Counted from the first letter of the stretch, positions 45,432-53,944 are shown. The stretch: DNA of 57,273 nt from Cyclobacteriaceae bacterium (GCA_029858965.1 JAOUDZ010000023.1:1-57273); one strand, 5' to 3'. The notes: generated from the letters alone by a model not told the origin. Numbers and translations are program-made.

Positions 45432-45612
45432 CCTCACGGTCACCATCTGATCGGTATCGTTGCCTGCCATCCCAACTCGTTATCCTAGAAGTTTACTCAA
45501 ATTCAAGCCATACGCTTTGCATTCATGGCAGAGTTATGAAAATTTAGCAACCGATAGCTTTTCAGGTGCCAATTTAATATCTTTAAAGATGTCATATTAA
45601 AACTTTAAACGC

Positions 45613-46638
45613 ATGAAGTATCTCTCGCTATTCCTCATTCTGATTTTTGTCCCCGGTTTGCTTTTAGCCCAGCAGAATGATGTATCAAAACTCTTTTTAG
45701 TGGAGACTCCACTGGATATTAAGCTTCATATTGGGGTAAAAGACGTTAAAGGAGAAAAGATTGATACGGTTTACACTTCGAGTATGCTGTATTACAAAAG
45801 CGACAACAATAGCGCTTGGGATTCCATACAAATAGATTTGCGTGCCCGTGGGGAATACCGTAGGAGAGAATGTTATTACCCGCCGCTCAGGATAAAAATG
45901 AAGAAGAAGAATACCAAGGGTACCGTTTTTGAGGGCAATAAAAGTTTAAAACTGGTGATGCCTTGTAAGCAGGTAAAAGATAATTCCTTGATTCTGAGGG
46001 AATACCTCTGCTACCAAATGTTCGAGCCGATCACCAAGTACACCTTTAACACGCGATTGGTCAACATTGATTTTACTGATGATAATAGCAAGAAAGTCAA
46101 GAATGTTCAAATCGTTGGATACTTCATTGAGGATGATGACCTTGTAGCCAAGCGGTGGAACGGCAAAGTGATGGAGAACCTCAACTTACATCCAAAGGCG
46201 CTGGAAGACAGCAACGCGTTGCGACACGATATGTTTCAATACATGGTGGCCAATACAGACTGGTCTACTACCTTTTTGCACAACGCGAAATTGATTCAGC
46301 TAAACGATACTAAAAAATACATTCCACTTACCTATGATTTTGATATGTCCGGTTTTGTAGATGCGCCATATGCGGTGGTAGATGCATCGCTTGGAATCGG
46401 CAGTGTCCGCGAGCGGTTATACAGGGGTTTTTGCAGATCAGATGACGTGACACAGGCAATCCGCTCAGAGTTTATTCATAAGGAACCAGAAATAATGGGA
46501 GCAATAAAGGCCTATGAGAGTAGCTTCAGTCCGAAGGAATATTCCGGCATAATTAAATACATGGAAGACTTCTTCGAGACTTTCAAATCGGATGCAGGGT
46601 TCAAAAAGGAAATTATTGACAAATGCCGGACCAAATGA
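45613..46638 (+). CDS. Secreted protein, distant CotH-like kinase
   Basis: The 341-residue protein has a signal peptide (YLSLFLILIFVPGLLLAQ). Its order of motifs parallels the CotH spore-coat kinase family: IDLRARGEYRRRECYYPPLRIKM (the RGxS...KK-like start), SLILREYLCYQMF (helix after the ATP lobe), VQIVGYFIEDDDLVAKRW, HDMFQYMVANTDWSTTFLHNAKLI (the catalytic-loop-like DW/HN pair) and IPLTYDFDMSGFVDAPYA (the metal-binding DFD). CotH proteins phosphorylate secreted proteins. The match is remote and based on motif order only, so the kinase role is tentative. Confidence 0.5.
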   Translation: MKYLSLFLILIFVPGLLLAQQNDVSKLFLVETPLDIKLHIGVKDVKGEKIDTVYTSSMLYYKSDNNSAWDSIQIDLRARGEYRRRECYYPPLRIKMKKKNTKGTVFEGNKSLKLVMPCKQVKDNSLILREYLCYQMFEPITKYTFNTRLVNIDFTDDNSKKVKNVQIVGYFIEDDDLVAKRWNGKVMENLNLHPKALEDSNALRHDMFQYMVANTDWSTTFLHNAKLIQLNDTKKYIPLTYDFDMSGFVDAPYAVVDASLGIGSVRERLYRGFCRSDDVTQAIRSEFIHKEPEIMGAIKAYESSFSPKEYSGIIKYMEDFFETFKSDAGFKKEIIDKCRTK

Positions 46639-46641
46639 AGA

Positions 46642-47208
46642 CTAGTTTCCCAGGGCAAGGAAGCCTAGAAAAACGAGTACGCTGAAGATAAAGCCAAACA
46701 TAAAAATCTGATAAGCATAGACCAGCAGGTTATATTTACGCTTAAGAATGAGGCCTTGGTTATACAAATCAATGGTCATGTGTTCATACAGTTCGTTTCC
46801 GGAATCCAACAGGTTTTTCATTTCGTCGAGGTAGCCTTGCTGCGTATAGCCTGCAATCACGCCGAAAAATAGTATGCTTGATTTTTGCATTGCGCCACCA
46901 ACCTTCCTGGGCTTGATCAACTTTGGGCGTGCTGCCGTTATGGCAAAGACTACGGAAACAAGGCAGGAGAGAATAATCATAACGATGGGAATGATAAACT
47001 GCGCGCCGTAAGATTCTATCTTCCCGGCTACCGCACCATAACCGGTAATTGCGATGATAGAAGATATGATCATCGTATTGATGCTGATAATAATATTTGC
47101 CTTGTTATCGGCCATCGTGATCAGGCTGCTTTGATTCTTGTATGTTGCCCGAAAAAGGGTCTCCCAGCCACGCTTGGCCTTTTTTTTCTTGGTTTGTTCT
47201 TCTTCCAT
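46642..47208 (-). CDS. Pycsar-type transmembrane effector-like protein (PycTM/DUF5706)
   Basis: The 188-residue protein (ATG at 47208, matching a promoter element just upstream) starts with a Lys-rich region, then TLFRATYKNQSSLITMADNKANIIISINTMIIS, which has the MADNKANxxIxxNTxIIS signature of the PycTM/DUF5706 family, and three or four membrane helices in total. In Pycsar defence this effector is activated by cCMP or cUMP made by a neighbouring cyclase and disrupts the membrane. No nucleotide cyclase gene lies within several kilobases here, so the gene is an orphan and may serve another role. The frame extends upstream to 47259 without homology. Confidence 0.72.
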   Translation of the reverse strand: MEEEQTKKKKAKRGWETLFRATYKNQSSLITMADNKANIIISINTMIISSIIAITGYGAVAGKIESYGAQFIIPIVMIILSCLVSVVFAITAARPKLIKPRKVGGAMQKSSILFFGVIAGYTQQGYLDEMKNLLDSGNELYEHMTIDLYNQGLILKRKYNLLVYAYQIFMFGFIFSVLVFLGFLALGN

Positions 47209-47241
47209 ATAATTAAAGTACTGTTTTTTTCTGTTGAATAT

Positions 47242-47249
47242 CAAATTTA
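47242..47249 (-). promoter_or_regulatory. -7 promoter element of the PycTM-like gene
   Basis: Read on the minus strand, TAAATTTG matches TAnnTTTG exactly and lies 33 bp before the ATG at 47208. The -33 position reads TTAG rather than TTTG. A start upstream of this element at 47259 is therefore unlikely. Confidence 0.45.
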
Positions 47250-47437
47250 CGTTTGACAACGGTAATTTCTAAGCGTGCGCTGTGAAGAGGTAATTGTGGT
47301 ACAGCAGGTATTCTGAAGACAGGAATGTAGGCCGAGTGTTCTTAAGTAATTTTCAGGTGGTGAAGATAACAGAATTCCCTTGAATGAATAGTTGTTCTTC
47401 AAGGTATTTCTTCCTCCTCCTACAGCGTAGCTGCAGT

Positions 47438-48085
47438 CTATTGGCCGACCTTTATGCTTAGTCCACCACCCAGACCAAATTGAAGTAGTGTGGAATAGGT
47501 ACTAACACCAGCCCCGGATCCGCCGGTCCCGAAATAGAGACCTCCTCCAAATCCTTGTACCGCCGAAAGAAGCTGAGCCTGTAATTTCAACGCTACCCTT
47601 TCAGTAGCCCAAATGTTAACCCCAAGGCGGGCTCCCCAGGCGAACTTCACATAGCTACTTTCTTCTAAAGGCTCCGGATTTTTGTTATCAAATATGGCAA
47701 GGCCAAGCAGGAGGCCACCATAAGGCTGTAATACCTCATTTCCTGTATTAAGATAGCGCAAACCCCCTAGCATAATGTAATTTACACCCAGGTCTACTGT
47801 TCGGTCTCCGCTCGTGTCAAACTGATAGCTGATGGGCGCTTCGGTATCCTGCCGATAGTAAACTAGCTCTATCCCGTAATCTTCACTTGGCAAGAACTCT
47901 AATCCGGCACCCCATTGAAAGCCTCCTTTAATTTTACCGCGCATATATTGATTGCTGGTATAATAAGTATCAAAAGAGTTATCAAATACGTATGCGCCAT
48001 AGCCATTTATCCTGATTCCTTCCAACTGGGCATAGCTGGACACAACAGAAGCCAAAAGCAAGAGAGGGATTAGTATTTTTTTCAT
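47438..48085 (-). CDS. Predicted outer-membrane beta-barrel protein
   Basis: The 215-residue protein has a signal peptide (KKILIPLLLLASVVSSYAQ) and an eight-stranded barrel pattern, with glycine-rich turns and alternating strands: FQWGAGLEFLPSEDYGIELVYYRQ, VDLGVNYIMLGGLRYL, YGGLLLGLAIF, AWGARLGVNIWATERVALKLQAQ. It does not end in an aromatic residue. Small OmpW/OmpA-like barrels of this kind are common in Bacteroidota and their roles are mostly unknown. It stands alone. Confidence 0.72.
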   Translation of the reverse strand: MKKILIPLLLLASVVSSYAQLEGIRINGYGAYVFDNSFDTYYTSNQYMRGKIKGGFQWGAGLEFLPSEDYGIELVYYRQDTEAPISYQFDTSGDRTVDLGVNYIMLGGLRYLNTGNEVLQPYGGLLLGLAIFDNKNPEPLEESSYVKFAWGARLGVNIWATERVALKLQAQLLSAVQGFGGGLYFGTGGSGAGVSTYSTLLQFGLGGGLSIKVGQ

Positions 48086-48409
48086 AAAATGGAATTAGTT
48101 GCGCAAAATTGCTATTTTTTTTGATAAACGCCTATTTGTGAGATTATGTTTTGGGTTGCAGGCACGAAGTTCTTCACTTTTGAGATTATGTTTTGGGTTG
48201 CAGGCACGAAGTTCTTCACTTTCAATGAATTCGTAAGCCGCATTGACCAACAATGAATCCTTTAAATAGTTGTTCGGGATGGCACTCTATTTCGATGAGC
48301 AGAAATGACAGTTTCATGATGCTTATTGAAGTTCCTTAATTCTTGCGAATACAGCACGAAAGCAATCTCAGGGTGTGTTGTCTACCCGCGCATCGTCCTT
48401 TTTCCTTCC
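48086..48409. other. Intergenic region holding the tandem duplication
   Basis: This 324-bp stretch contains the two 42-bp copies and otherwise shows no gene, terminator or promoter that I recognise. Its left part is the 5' region of the barrel gene, and its right part adjoins the glycosidase remnant. Confidence 0.45.
48139..48222. repeat. Perfect 42-bp tandem duplication
   Basis: Two exact 42-bp copies follow each other directly, 48139-48180 and 48181-48222. Each begins TGAGATTATG and ends TTCTTCACTTT. The copies lie about 55 bp before the start of the barrel gene at 48085, reading on the minus strand, so they extend its leader or promoter region. Identity of both copies implies a recent duplication. 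Confidence 0.95.
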
Positions 48410-48782
48410 TTAAAACCCATCCATAAAACTATCTGCGCCTGTCCATTCTGTTTGTACGATTCCCTGGAAGTTATTCTGCATGGGGAAGGCTGATTCCCTC
48501 CGGAACCCTGCCATATCGGCGACTTGCACAACTGCAATGCCGGGATTTCGTCAAGGACAGGTTACCACCCTGAAGCCTTTCATGGCAAAGTAAACGGCGG
48601 ATTTCAATTACTACGTCTTTGGGTATCATGTCGATGGCGCGGTGTGTATTGTTCATAGCGGCTTCCCGCATACCCAATCCAGTAGTTTTACCATCGAGCA
48701 AGCGATTACCCCAGATCCACAGCTCCCGGTTCTTTTCTGCCAAATGATCCCGAATCCTCCGGACTTCAGGCTTTAAACAATG
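48410..48782 (-). pseudogene. Decayed C-terminal end of a GH20-like glycoside hydrolase
   Basis: Read on the minus strand the pieces are KPEVRRIRDHLAEKNRELW, IWGNRLLDGKTTGLGMREAA, MNNTHRAIDMIPKDVVI, then after a change of frame SAVYFAMKGFRVVTCP, a TGA, RNPGIAVVQVADMAGF, and finally MQNNFQGIVQTEWTGADSF with a TAA at 48410-48412. Pieces of this kind occur near the C terminus of glycosidases related to family GH20 (beta-N-acetylhexosaminidase type), as I recall that family. A deletion of perhaps 10 codons after DVVI explains the frame change, and the TGA may replace a tryptophan. The N-terminal two thirds of the gene are absent. The exact glycosidase family needs a search. Confidence 0.65.
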
Positions 48783-48832
48783 TCAACCAAAGTGAAGTAT
48801 CTGGCCGAAACTTGGAAACAGTAGATTGAAGC

Positions 48833-49423
48833 TTAAGTTTCGGTTATCAAGAATAACATCAGACTTTTTGGTCCGTGAGCACCCAGTACCAGGGATTGTT
48901 CTATGTCAGCCGTTTTTGAAGGCCCTGCGATGTAAGTACCAAAGCCGTATTGGGATTTGTCAATATGGGTATAGGCATCGTGGAGTGTGGGGAAGATATT
49001 TTCCGCGCGAATTATTAACGCGAGATGCTCACATATAAATGGCAGCGCACGGTCGCCCATCAATTCTTCTGTAATCCACACAGCACCATTTTCTGCGACG
49101 CCAAAGTGACCCGGTAAAATCGCGACCATTACATTTTCAAGGAGATGGGGGTCCTCCGTAAAATCTGCCAGGGGTGCCAGGTTTCTTAATTCCGGCACCA
49201 GGTTTACCCACCGCTTTTCCGTCGAAAACCTTTGGTTCAAATAAGCCTCGACTTCACCCCATTCATTTATGGGTATTACGGTGCCTCCAATACTTTCCAG
49301 GACAGTTGTGAACTTGCTGATCTTGTCGAAAGGCTCGCCGTCGGAGAACGCAATCTCTTGAAGGGGAAGGCCTTTGGGCTGGTTCTTTCTTATAACTTCC
49401 AGAATATGATCCCTGCTGCTCAT
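48833..49423 (-). CDS. lutC: Lactate utilization protein LutC
   Basis: The 196-residue protein has the LUD fold of LutC/YkgG: LPGHFGVAENGAVWITEELMGDRALPFICEHLALIIRAENIF is the conserved core, and GFGTYIAGPSKTADIEQSLVLGAHGPKSLMLFLI ends the domain. LutA, LutB and LutC together oxidise L-lactate to pyruvate; in Bacillus subtilis all three are required. LutC has no iron-sulfur cluster of its own. Its start ATG overlaps the lutB stop by 4 bp (ATGA arrangement), so the genes are coupled. The glycosidase remnant lies directly downstream. Confidence 0.93.
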   Translation of the reverse strand: MSSRDHILEVIRKNQPKGLPLQEIAFSDGEPFDKISKFTTVLESIGGTVIPINEWGEVEAYLNQRFSTEKRWVNLVPELRNLAPLADFTEDPHLLENVMVAILPGHFGVAENGAVWITEELMGDRALPFICEHLALIIRAENIFPTLHDAYTHIDKSQYGFGTYIAGPSKTADIEQSLVLGAHGPKSLMLFLITET

Positions 49424-50823
49424 TTGAAGTTTCTATTTTGATGGTACCAGCGGGCAAAAGAATGTTCTGGCGGCTTGGGCATTTCACGTTGCTTATACCA
49501 GGGGTTGAATCTATTACTTATAATGAAAGGAACATATTTCATGAGCCATCTTCCGGCAGTTCCGGCAAACGTGTACAAAGTATGGTGCGACAGTATGTAT
49601 GCCATGGTGTTTGCGGCTACTCTCTTTGTGATGCCTACTTTCCGGTTTTGCGCTAGCAGCTGCCGCCATTTGTACAGTTGATCATGAATGTCGATCTTCA
49701 CCGGACATACATTGCTGCAAGACCCGCATAAAGTTGAAGCAAACGGGAGGTCTGCATGTTTTTTCATATCCAACCCGGGGGCTAGAATCGCACCAATAGG
49801 CCCGGCAATTGCATAGTGATAACTGTGTCCACCACTGCGTCTGTATACAGGGCAAGTATTCATACAGGCGCCGCATCGAATACACTTAAGCGCATTTCTG
49901 AAATCGGCACTGCCAAGCCGCTTGCTTCTGCCATTGTCCACCAGCACAATGTGCATTTCCTGTCCTTTGCGCGGTTTTTGGAAATGGCTCGAATAGGTTG
50001 TAATAGGTTGTCCGGTTGCACTTCTTGCCAGAAGGCGCAGGAATACACCAAGGTGTTTCCGCAATGGTATAATCTTTTCAATACCCACGCAAGCAATGTG
50101 CACGTCTGCAAGTTGCACACCCAGGTCTGCATTCCCTTCATTTGTGCAAACGACAATTTCACCGGTTTCGGCCACGGCAAAGTTTACACCTGTGATGGCC
50201 AGGCGGCTGGACATAAAATGCTGGCGAAGATGGATTCGGGCTGCTGCTGTAAGGAATTGAGGATCACTGTTTCCTTCCGGTGTTCCCAAATGATGGCTAA
50301 ACAATTCGCCGATTTCTTCTTTCTTCCAATGAATGCAGGGTAATACAATGTGGCTCGGTGGCTCTCCGGCGAGTTGAACAATCCGTTCCCCCAGATCCGT
50401 GTCAATTACTTCGATTCCCTGTGTTTTCAGGTATGCATTCAAATGGCATTCTTCCGTGAGCATTGACTTGCTCTTGACTACCTGTTTGATGCCTGTTTTC
50501 TCTATAATTTTATGTACAATTTTGTTATGTTCTGCTGCATCGGACGCCCAATGGACAGTAATCCCATGTTGCTGTGCGTTCCGTTCAAACGCCAGCAAAT
50601 AGGTATGCAAGTTTGCAAGCACATTATTTTTTATATCAGAAGCGACTGCCCGCAGTTGTTCCCATTCCTGCAGCTGCGAAGCCGCCTTATCGCGTTTCTT
50701 CCGTATAAACCAAAGCGTCTTATCATGCCAATCAACACGCGGTTCATCCAGATTGAATTTATCGGCCAACGTGGCGTGATCAGATGAGGTTTTGCGATCC
50801 AAAATAGTTGTTTCCGTATCCAT
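49420..50823 (-). CDS. lutB: Iron-sulfur lactate oxidation protein LutB
   Basis: The 467-residue protein has an N-terminal LUD domain (VHWASDAAEHNKIVHKII, LNAYLKTQGIEVIDTDLGERIVQLAGEPPSHIVLP, GVNFAVAETGEIVVCTNEGN) followed by a ferredoxin-like part with two [4Fe-4S] motifs: Cys314, Cys317, Cys320, Cys324 in CIRCGACMNTCP and Cys366, Cys369, Cys373 in CGSCSNVCP, with a further cysteine elsewhere in the second set. This is the normal LutB architecture. It passes electrons from lactate oxidation to the respiratory chain. It overlaps lutA by 1 bp and lutC by 4 bp, so it belongs to one tightly packed operon. Confidence 0.95.
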   Translation of the reverse strand: MDTETTILDRKTSSDHATLADKFNLDEPRVDWHDKTLWFIRKKRDKAASQLQEWEQLRAVASDIKNNVLANLHTYLLAFERNAQQHGITVHWASDAAEHNKIVHKIIEKTGIKQVVKSKSMLTEECHLNAYLKTQGIEVIDTDLGERIVQLAGEPPSHIVLPCIHWKKEEIGELFSHHLGTPEGNSDPQFLTAAARIHLRQHFMSSRLAITGVNFAVAETGEIVVCTNEGNADLGVQLADVHIACVGIEKIIPLRKHLGVFLRLLARSATGQPITTYSSHFQKPRKGQEMHIVLVDNGRSKRLGSADFRNALKCIRCGACMNTCPVYRRSGGHSYHYAIAGPIGAILAPGLDMKKHADLPFASTLCGSCSNVCPVKIDIHDQLYKWRQLLAQNRKVGITKRVAANTMAYILSHHTLYTFAGTAGRWLMKYVPFIISNRFNPWYKQREMPKPPEHSFARWYHQNRNFK

Positions 50824-51560
50824 TATAATCCAGCATTCAATATTTCAGCAATATGTATTACTTTGGTGGGGCTCTTTTGCCTTCTCAGGATACCCTCAAG
50901 GTGCATCAGGCATGACATATCATTTGCCGTGATGTATTCTGCACCATATTGCAAATGGTCAGCTACTCTGTCTTTACCCATCTTTACGGAAACGGCTTCT
51001 TCGCTCACAGAGAACATTCCGCCAAAACCACAACACTCGTCCTTCCTATCCAGATCAATTAATTCCAATCCCTCTACCATGCGCAATAGGTCTTGTGGTT
51101 TCGAAAAATCAGGAGCTATCAGTTCTGACATTTGTGATAACTTTAGGCCACGCTGCCCATGGCAACTTTGATGAAGTCCAACCTTGTGGTAAAATTTTGA
51201 ATTGAGATGCTTAACACCTACAATATCCGTTAGAAACTCTGTAAGCTCAAAGACTTTCTTCTTGATCTGGCTTGTTTCTTCATGATTCGCAGAAGAATGC
51301 AGATGGTCTTTAATGTGGAGCACACAGCTTCCTGAAGGAGAAACGATGTAATCGAATCCTGAAAATTGCCTGATGAATATTGTGTTGCAGGGGTCTGTCA
51401 GATCTTCAAAACCGGCGTTCGCCATGGGCTGCCCGCAACATGTTTGTTTTTCAGGATAGGAGACTGATGCGCCAAGCTTTTCCAGCACTTCAAGGGTTGC
51501 AATGGCAACCTGAGGGTAAAATTGATCGATGTAACAAGGTACAAAAAGGGCGACCTTCAT
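50823..51560 (-). CDS. lutA: Lactate utilization protein LutA (CCG-domain iron-sulfur protein)
   Basis: The 245-residue protein has two cysteine-rich CCG domains, as in LutA and GlpC/HdrB-like subunits. The first is marked by FVPCYIDQFYPQVA and TCCGQPMANAGF, the second by HQSCHGQRGLKL and KDECCGFGGMFSV. Each CCG set binds an iron-sulfur cluster. LutA works with LutB and LutC in the cytoplasm to oxidise L-lactate. It is the first gene of the lut operon, and the region before it is AT-rich without an exact promoter match that I could find. Regulators of lut such as LutR are not in the window. Confidence 0.94.
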   Translation of the reverse strand: MKVALFVPCYIDQFYPQVAIATLEVLEKLGASVSYPEKQTCCGQPMANAGFEDLTDPCNTIFIRQFSGFDYIVSPSGSCVLHIKDHLHSSANHEETSQIKKKVFELTEFLTDIVGVKHLNSKFYHKVGLHQSCHGQRGLKLSQMSELIAPDFSKPQDLLRMVEGLELIDLDRKDECCGFGGMFSVSEEAVSVKMGKDRVADHLQYGAEYITANDMSCLMHLEGILRRQKSPTKVIHIAEILNAGL

Positions 51561-51753
51561 ATTTCCTCACCAGATTGTTTTAGCACAGTTGATCTAGTAA
51601 TTATAACTGTAATTGATGAAGTTTTTATTCTTTTTTTAAGCTTTCTGCGCTATTCTGAGAAAAAGGTTCAATAAGATTATCATATATAAGAATCGGGCCA
51701 CCTTGCTGACGAGACTGCCCGGGGTAACCTGCTATTTTCGCCTGCCCTGGGAA

Positions 51754-52476
51754 TTATTGTTGTTGGCTAAAAACTTTCTTCAACAAATCTGTTGTTCTGG
51801 CACCCGGATTATTGCGAATATTTTTTTCTTCCTTGGCGATCATAACAAACAACCCCTGAATAGCTTTCTCCGTTGCGTAGTCATCAAGGTTTGGATTTAC
51901 CGTTTGAACGAAAGGAATTTTGTTATAGGTATTTACCAGGTCACTGTAATACTTGGTAGCGTTTACTTTGTTGAGCGAATTTTGGATTACGGGTTTGAAC
52001 TTATCCGTAAGCAGGGGAGACGTAGTGCGCTCCAGGTATTGGGTTGCTGCATCCTGTTCGCCTTTTAATATGCCCCATGCGTCCTGGATTGTCATTTGCT
52101 TTATTGCCGAGACAAAAATCGGCTTGGCTTCCTTTGCTGCATCTTCTGCGCCACGGTTAAGCGACTCGATAAATTTGTCAACCTCACCACCCATCCCTAT
52201 TTGACGAAGCCTTGTTTCTACTTGCTTTACCTCGGGTGGAAATGGAATCTTAATTTCCGGATTTTTGTAATACCCATCCAACTGTGAAACCAGATCTGAA
52301 CCTTTCGAAACACCATTAGTCAATGCCTCTTTTAATCCTTCACCGATCTCTTCCGTGCTCAGCGATTCTCCGGAAAGTGTTTTTTTTAGATTATTCAGGT
52401 TAATCTGTGATATCGCGCATTCACTTACCAAAACTATGGTAGCCAGAAGAACAATCCGAATCGCATATGAATTCAT
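51754..52476 (-). CDS. DUF4197-like secreted protein
   Basis: The 240-residue protein has a signal peptide (RIVLLATIVLVSECAISQ) and then the sequence type of DUF4197 envelope proteins: LSTEEIGEGLKEALTNGVSKGSDLVSQLDGYY, IKIPFPPEVKQVETRLRQIGMGG, the FIESLNRGAEDAAKEAKPIF helix and a final YATEKAIQGLFVMIAKEEKNIR helix. The family is widespread in bacteria and its function is unknown. The Cys within the leader (VSEC) could be a lipobox, making it a lipoprotein. It is a single gene. Confidence 0.82.
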   Translation of the reverse strand: MNSYAIRIVLLATIVLVSECAISQINLNNLKKTLSGESLSTEEIGEGLKEALTNGVSKGSDLVSQLDGYYKNPEIKIPFPPEVKQVETRLRQIGMGGEVDKFIESLNRGAEDAAKEAKPIFVSAIKQMTIQDAWGILKGEQDAATQYLERTTSPLLTDKFKPVIQNSLNKVNATKYYSDLVNTYNKIPFVQTVNPNLDDYATEKAIQGLFVMIAKEEKNIRNNPGARTTDLLKKVFSQQQ

Positions 52477-52522
52477 TTGCGTATTTGTGTTTTGATGTTA
52501 CAGGATTCCCGTTTATCGGCAA

Positions 52523-53137
52523 TCACAGCAGTGCTTCAATTACGTTTAATACATTCTGCGCTACGATTTTGTGACCTTCCACATTGGGGTGAATTCCGTC
52601 AGCGTTGTTTAGCTTTTCATTGCCCGCAACATCCTGCAATAGAAAGGGAATTAAAGTGGCCTTGTTTTTTTTTGCTAATTCAGGGAAGATCTTCTTAAAC
52701 TCAGTTGTGTAATCAGGACCCATGTTTGGCGGCACTAGCATTCCCGCAACGACGATCTTCGCGTTAGGATATTTATTAACAACTTTGTCGATAATTGCCT
52801 GTAAGTTGCTTTTCGTTTGGTCCAGGGGTAATCCCCGGAGCCCATCATTCGCTCCAAGTTCAAGGACAAATATATCAACACGCTCTCGCAGTACCCAATC
52901 TAACCTGCTTAGGCCACCAGCGGACGTTTCTCCACTCAGGCCTGCATTAACTACTTTGTAAGGCTTTCCCTTTTGATTTAATATTTTTTCTATGATGGCA
53001 GGAAATGCATCTTCACGAGGCAATCCATGGCCAGCGGTAAGGCTGTCGCCATAAAAAAGCAGTACTTTCGTTGGCTGACTCGCCTGAAAGGCAAGCAGCA
53101 ATGAAATAAATAACAGATTTCTACCGACTATAGACAT
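52523..53137 (-). CDS. tesA: TesA-like GDSL esterase (arylesterase/thioesterase)
   Basis: The 204-residue protein (ATG at 53137) has a signal peptide (LLFISLLLAFQAS) and the four SGNH blocks: FYGDSLTAGHGLP with the catalytic serine, VNAGLSGETSAGGL with the oxyanion glycine, ELGANDGLRGLP with the asparagine, and DGIHPNVEGHKIVAQ with the catalytic Asp-His pair. This is the TesA group (lysophospholipase L1/thioesterase I), which cleaves acyl esters and thioesters in the periplasm. An ABC exporter of the ybbA/ybbP type lies divergently 80 bp away. The same three-gene neighbourhood occurs in Escherichia coli. Confidence 0.9.
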   Translation of the reverse strand: MSIVGRNLLFISLLLAFQASQPTKVLLFYGDSLTAGHGLPREDAFPAIIEKILNQKGKPYKVVNAGLSGETSAGGLSRLDWVLRERVDIFVLELGANDGLRGLPLDQTKSNLQAIIDKVVNKYPNAKIVVAGMLVPPNMGPDYTTEFKKIFPELAKKNKATLIPFLLQDVAGNEKLNNADGIHPNVEGHKIVAQNVLNVIEALL

Positions 53138-53216
53138 AAACTCGTTGCCTTTTCGTGTAAACTGAAACAATTTTAGCGTAATAACGCTTTAGTACATAAT
53201 TGATCCAGCAAAAATC

Positions 53217-53912
53217 ATGACAACATCTATACTTGAAGCACAAAATCTGACAAAAACATACCGTTCGGCCGGCAAAGACCTCACAGTTTTAGACAATGTG
53301 TCGTTTTCCGTTGTTCAGGGGGCCTCCCTGGCGATCATAGGGCCTTCTGGGAGCGGTAAGACTACTTTGCTTGGACTTTGTGCAGGGTTGGACACGGCTA
53401 CTTCAGGAACACTTTCATTGATGGGCTTTAATTTGAACGCGATGGATGAGGATGATCGAGCCTACTTGCGGAATCAATATGTGGGGTTTGTCTTTCAGAA
53501 TTTTCAGCTGTTGTCAACATTGACAGCCCAGGAGAATGTAATGGTACCACTCGAACTAAGAGGGGAGCGTGATGCAGGCGCACGTGCAACAGAGCTTCTC
53601 GAGCGCGTAGGGCTTGCGGACAGATCGCACCATTACCCAACACAGTTGTCCGGAGGAGAGCAACAGAGAGTAGCGATGGCGCGTGCTTTTATTACCAATC
53701 CAAAAATTCTTTTTGCAGATGAACCGACGGGTAACCTGGATGAAGAAAATGCGCTCCACATTACTGATTTGCTATTTGGGATGAACCGGGAGCACGGCAC
53801 TACACTTGTGCTGGTGACGCACAATCTTGAGTTGGCACAACGCACACAACGAATTTTACGCATGCGGGGCGGCAGGTTGGAAGAAGAGATACATCAAATG
53901 CAACGCGCCTAG
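53217..53912 (+). CDS. ybbA: ABC transporter ATP-binding protein YbbA
   Basis: The 231-residue protein is a complete ABC ATPase: Walker A GPSGSGKT at residues 42-49, Q-loop in VGFVFQNFQLLSTLT, signature LSGGEQQ at 144-150, Walker B ILFADEPTGNLD with Asp168 and Glu169, and the switch histidine in LVTHNLELA. The LolD/MacB-like sequence, with its partner permease next door, fits the YbbA-YbbP pair, which in E. coli is not well understood and lies beside tesA. It is cytoplasmic and powers the permease gene that follows 32 bp later. Confidence 0.92.
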   Translation: MTTSILEAQNLTKTYRSAGKDLTVLDNVSFSVVQGASLAIIGPSGSGKTTLLGLCAGLDTATSGTLSLMGFNLNAMDEDDRAYLRNQYVGFVFQNFQLLSTLTAQENVMVPLELRGERDAGARATELLERVGLADRSHHYPTQLSGGEQQRVAMARAFITNPKILFADEPTGNLDEENALHITDLLFGMNREHGTTLVLVTHNLELAQRTQRILRMRGGRLEEEIHQMQRA

Positions 53913-53944
53913 TTATTTCACGGCTCACAACCTGACTATGATTC

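Noticed and set aside
48139-48222. The 42-bp repeat as a CRISPR array
   Set aside because: The two copies are directly adjacent with no spacers, and no cas genes are present.
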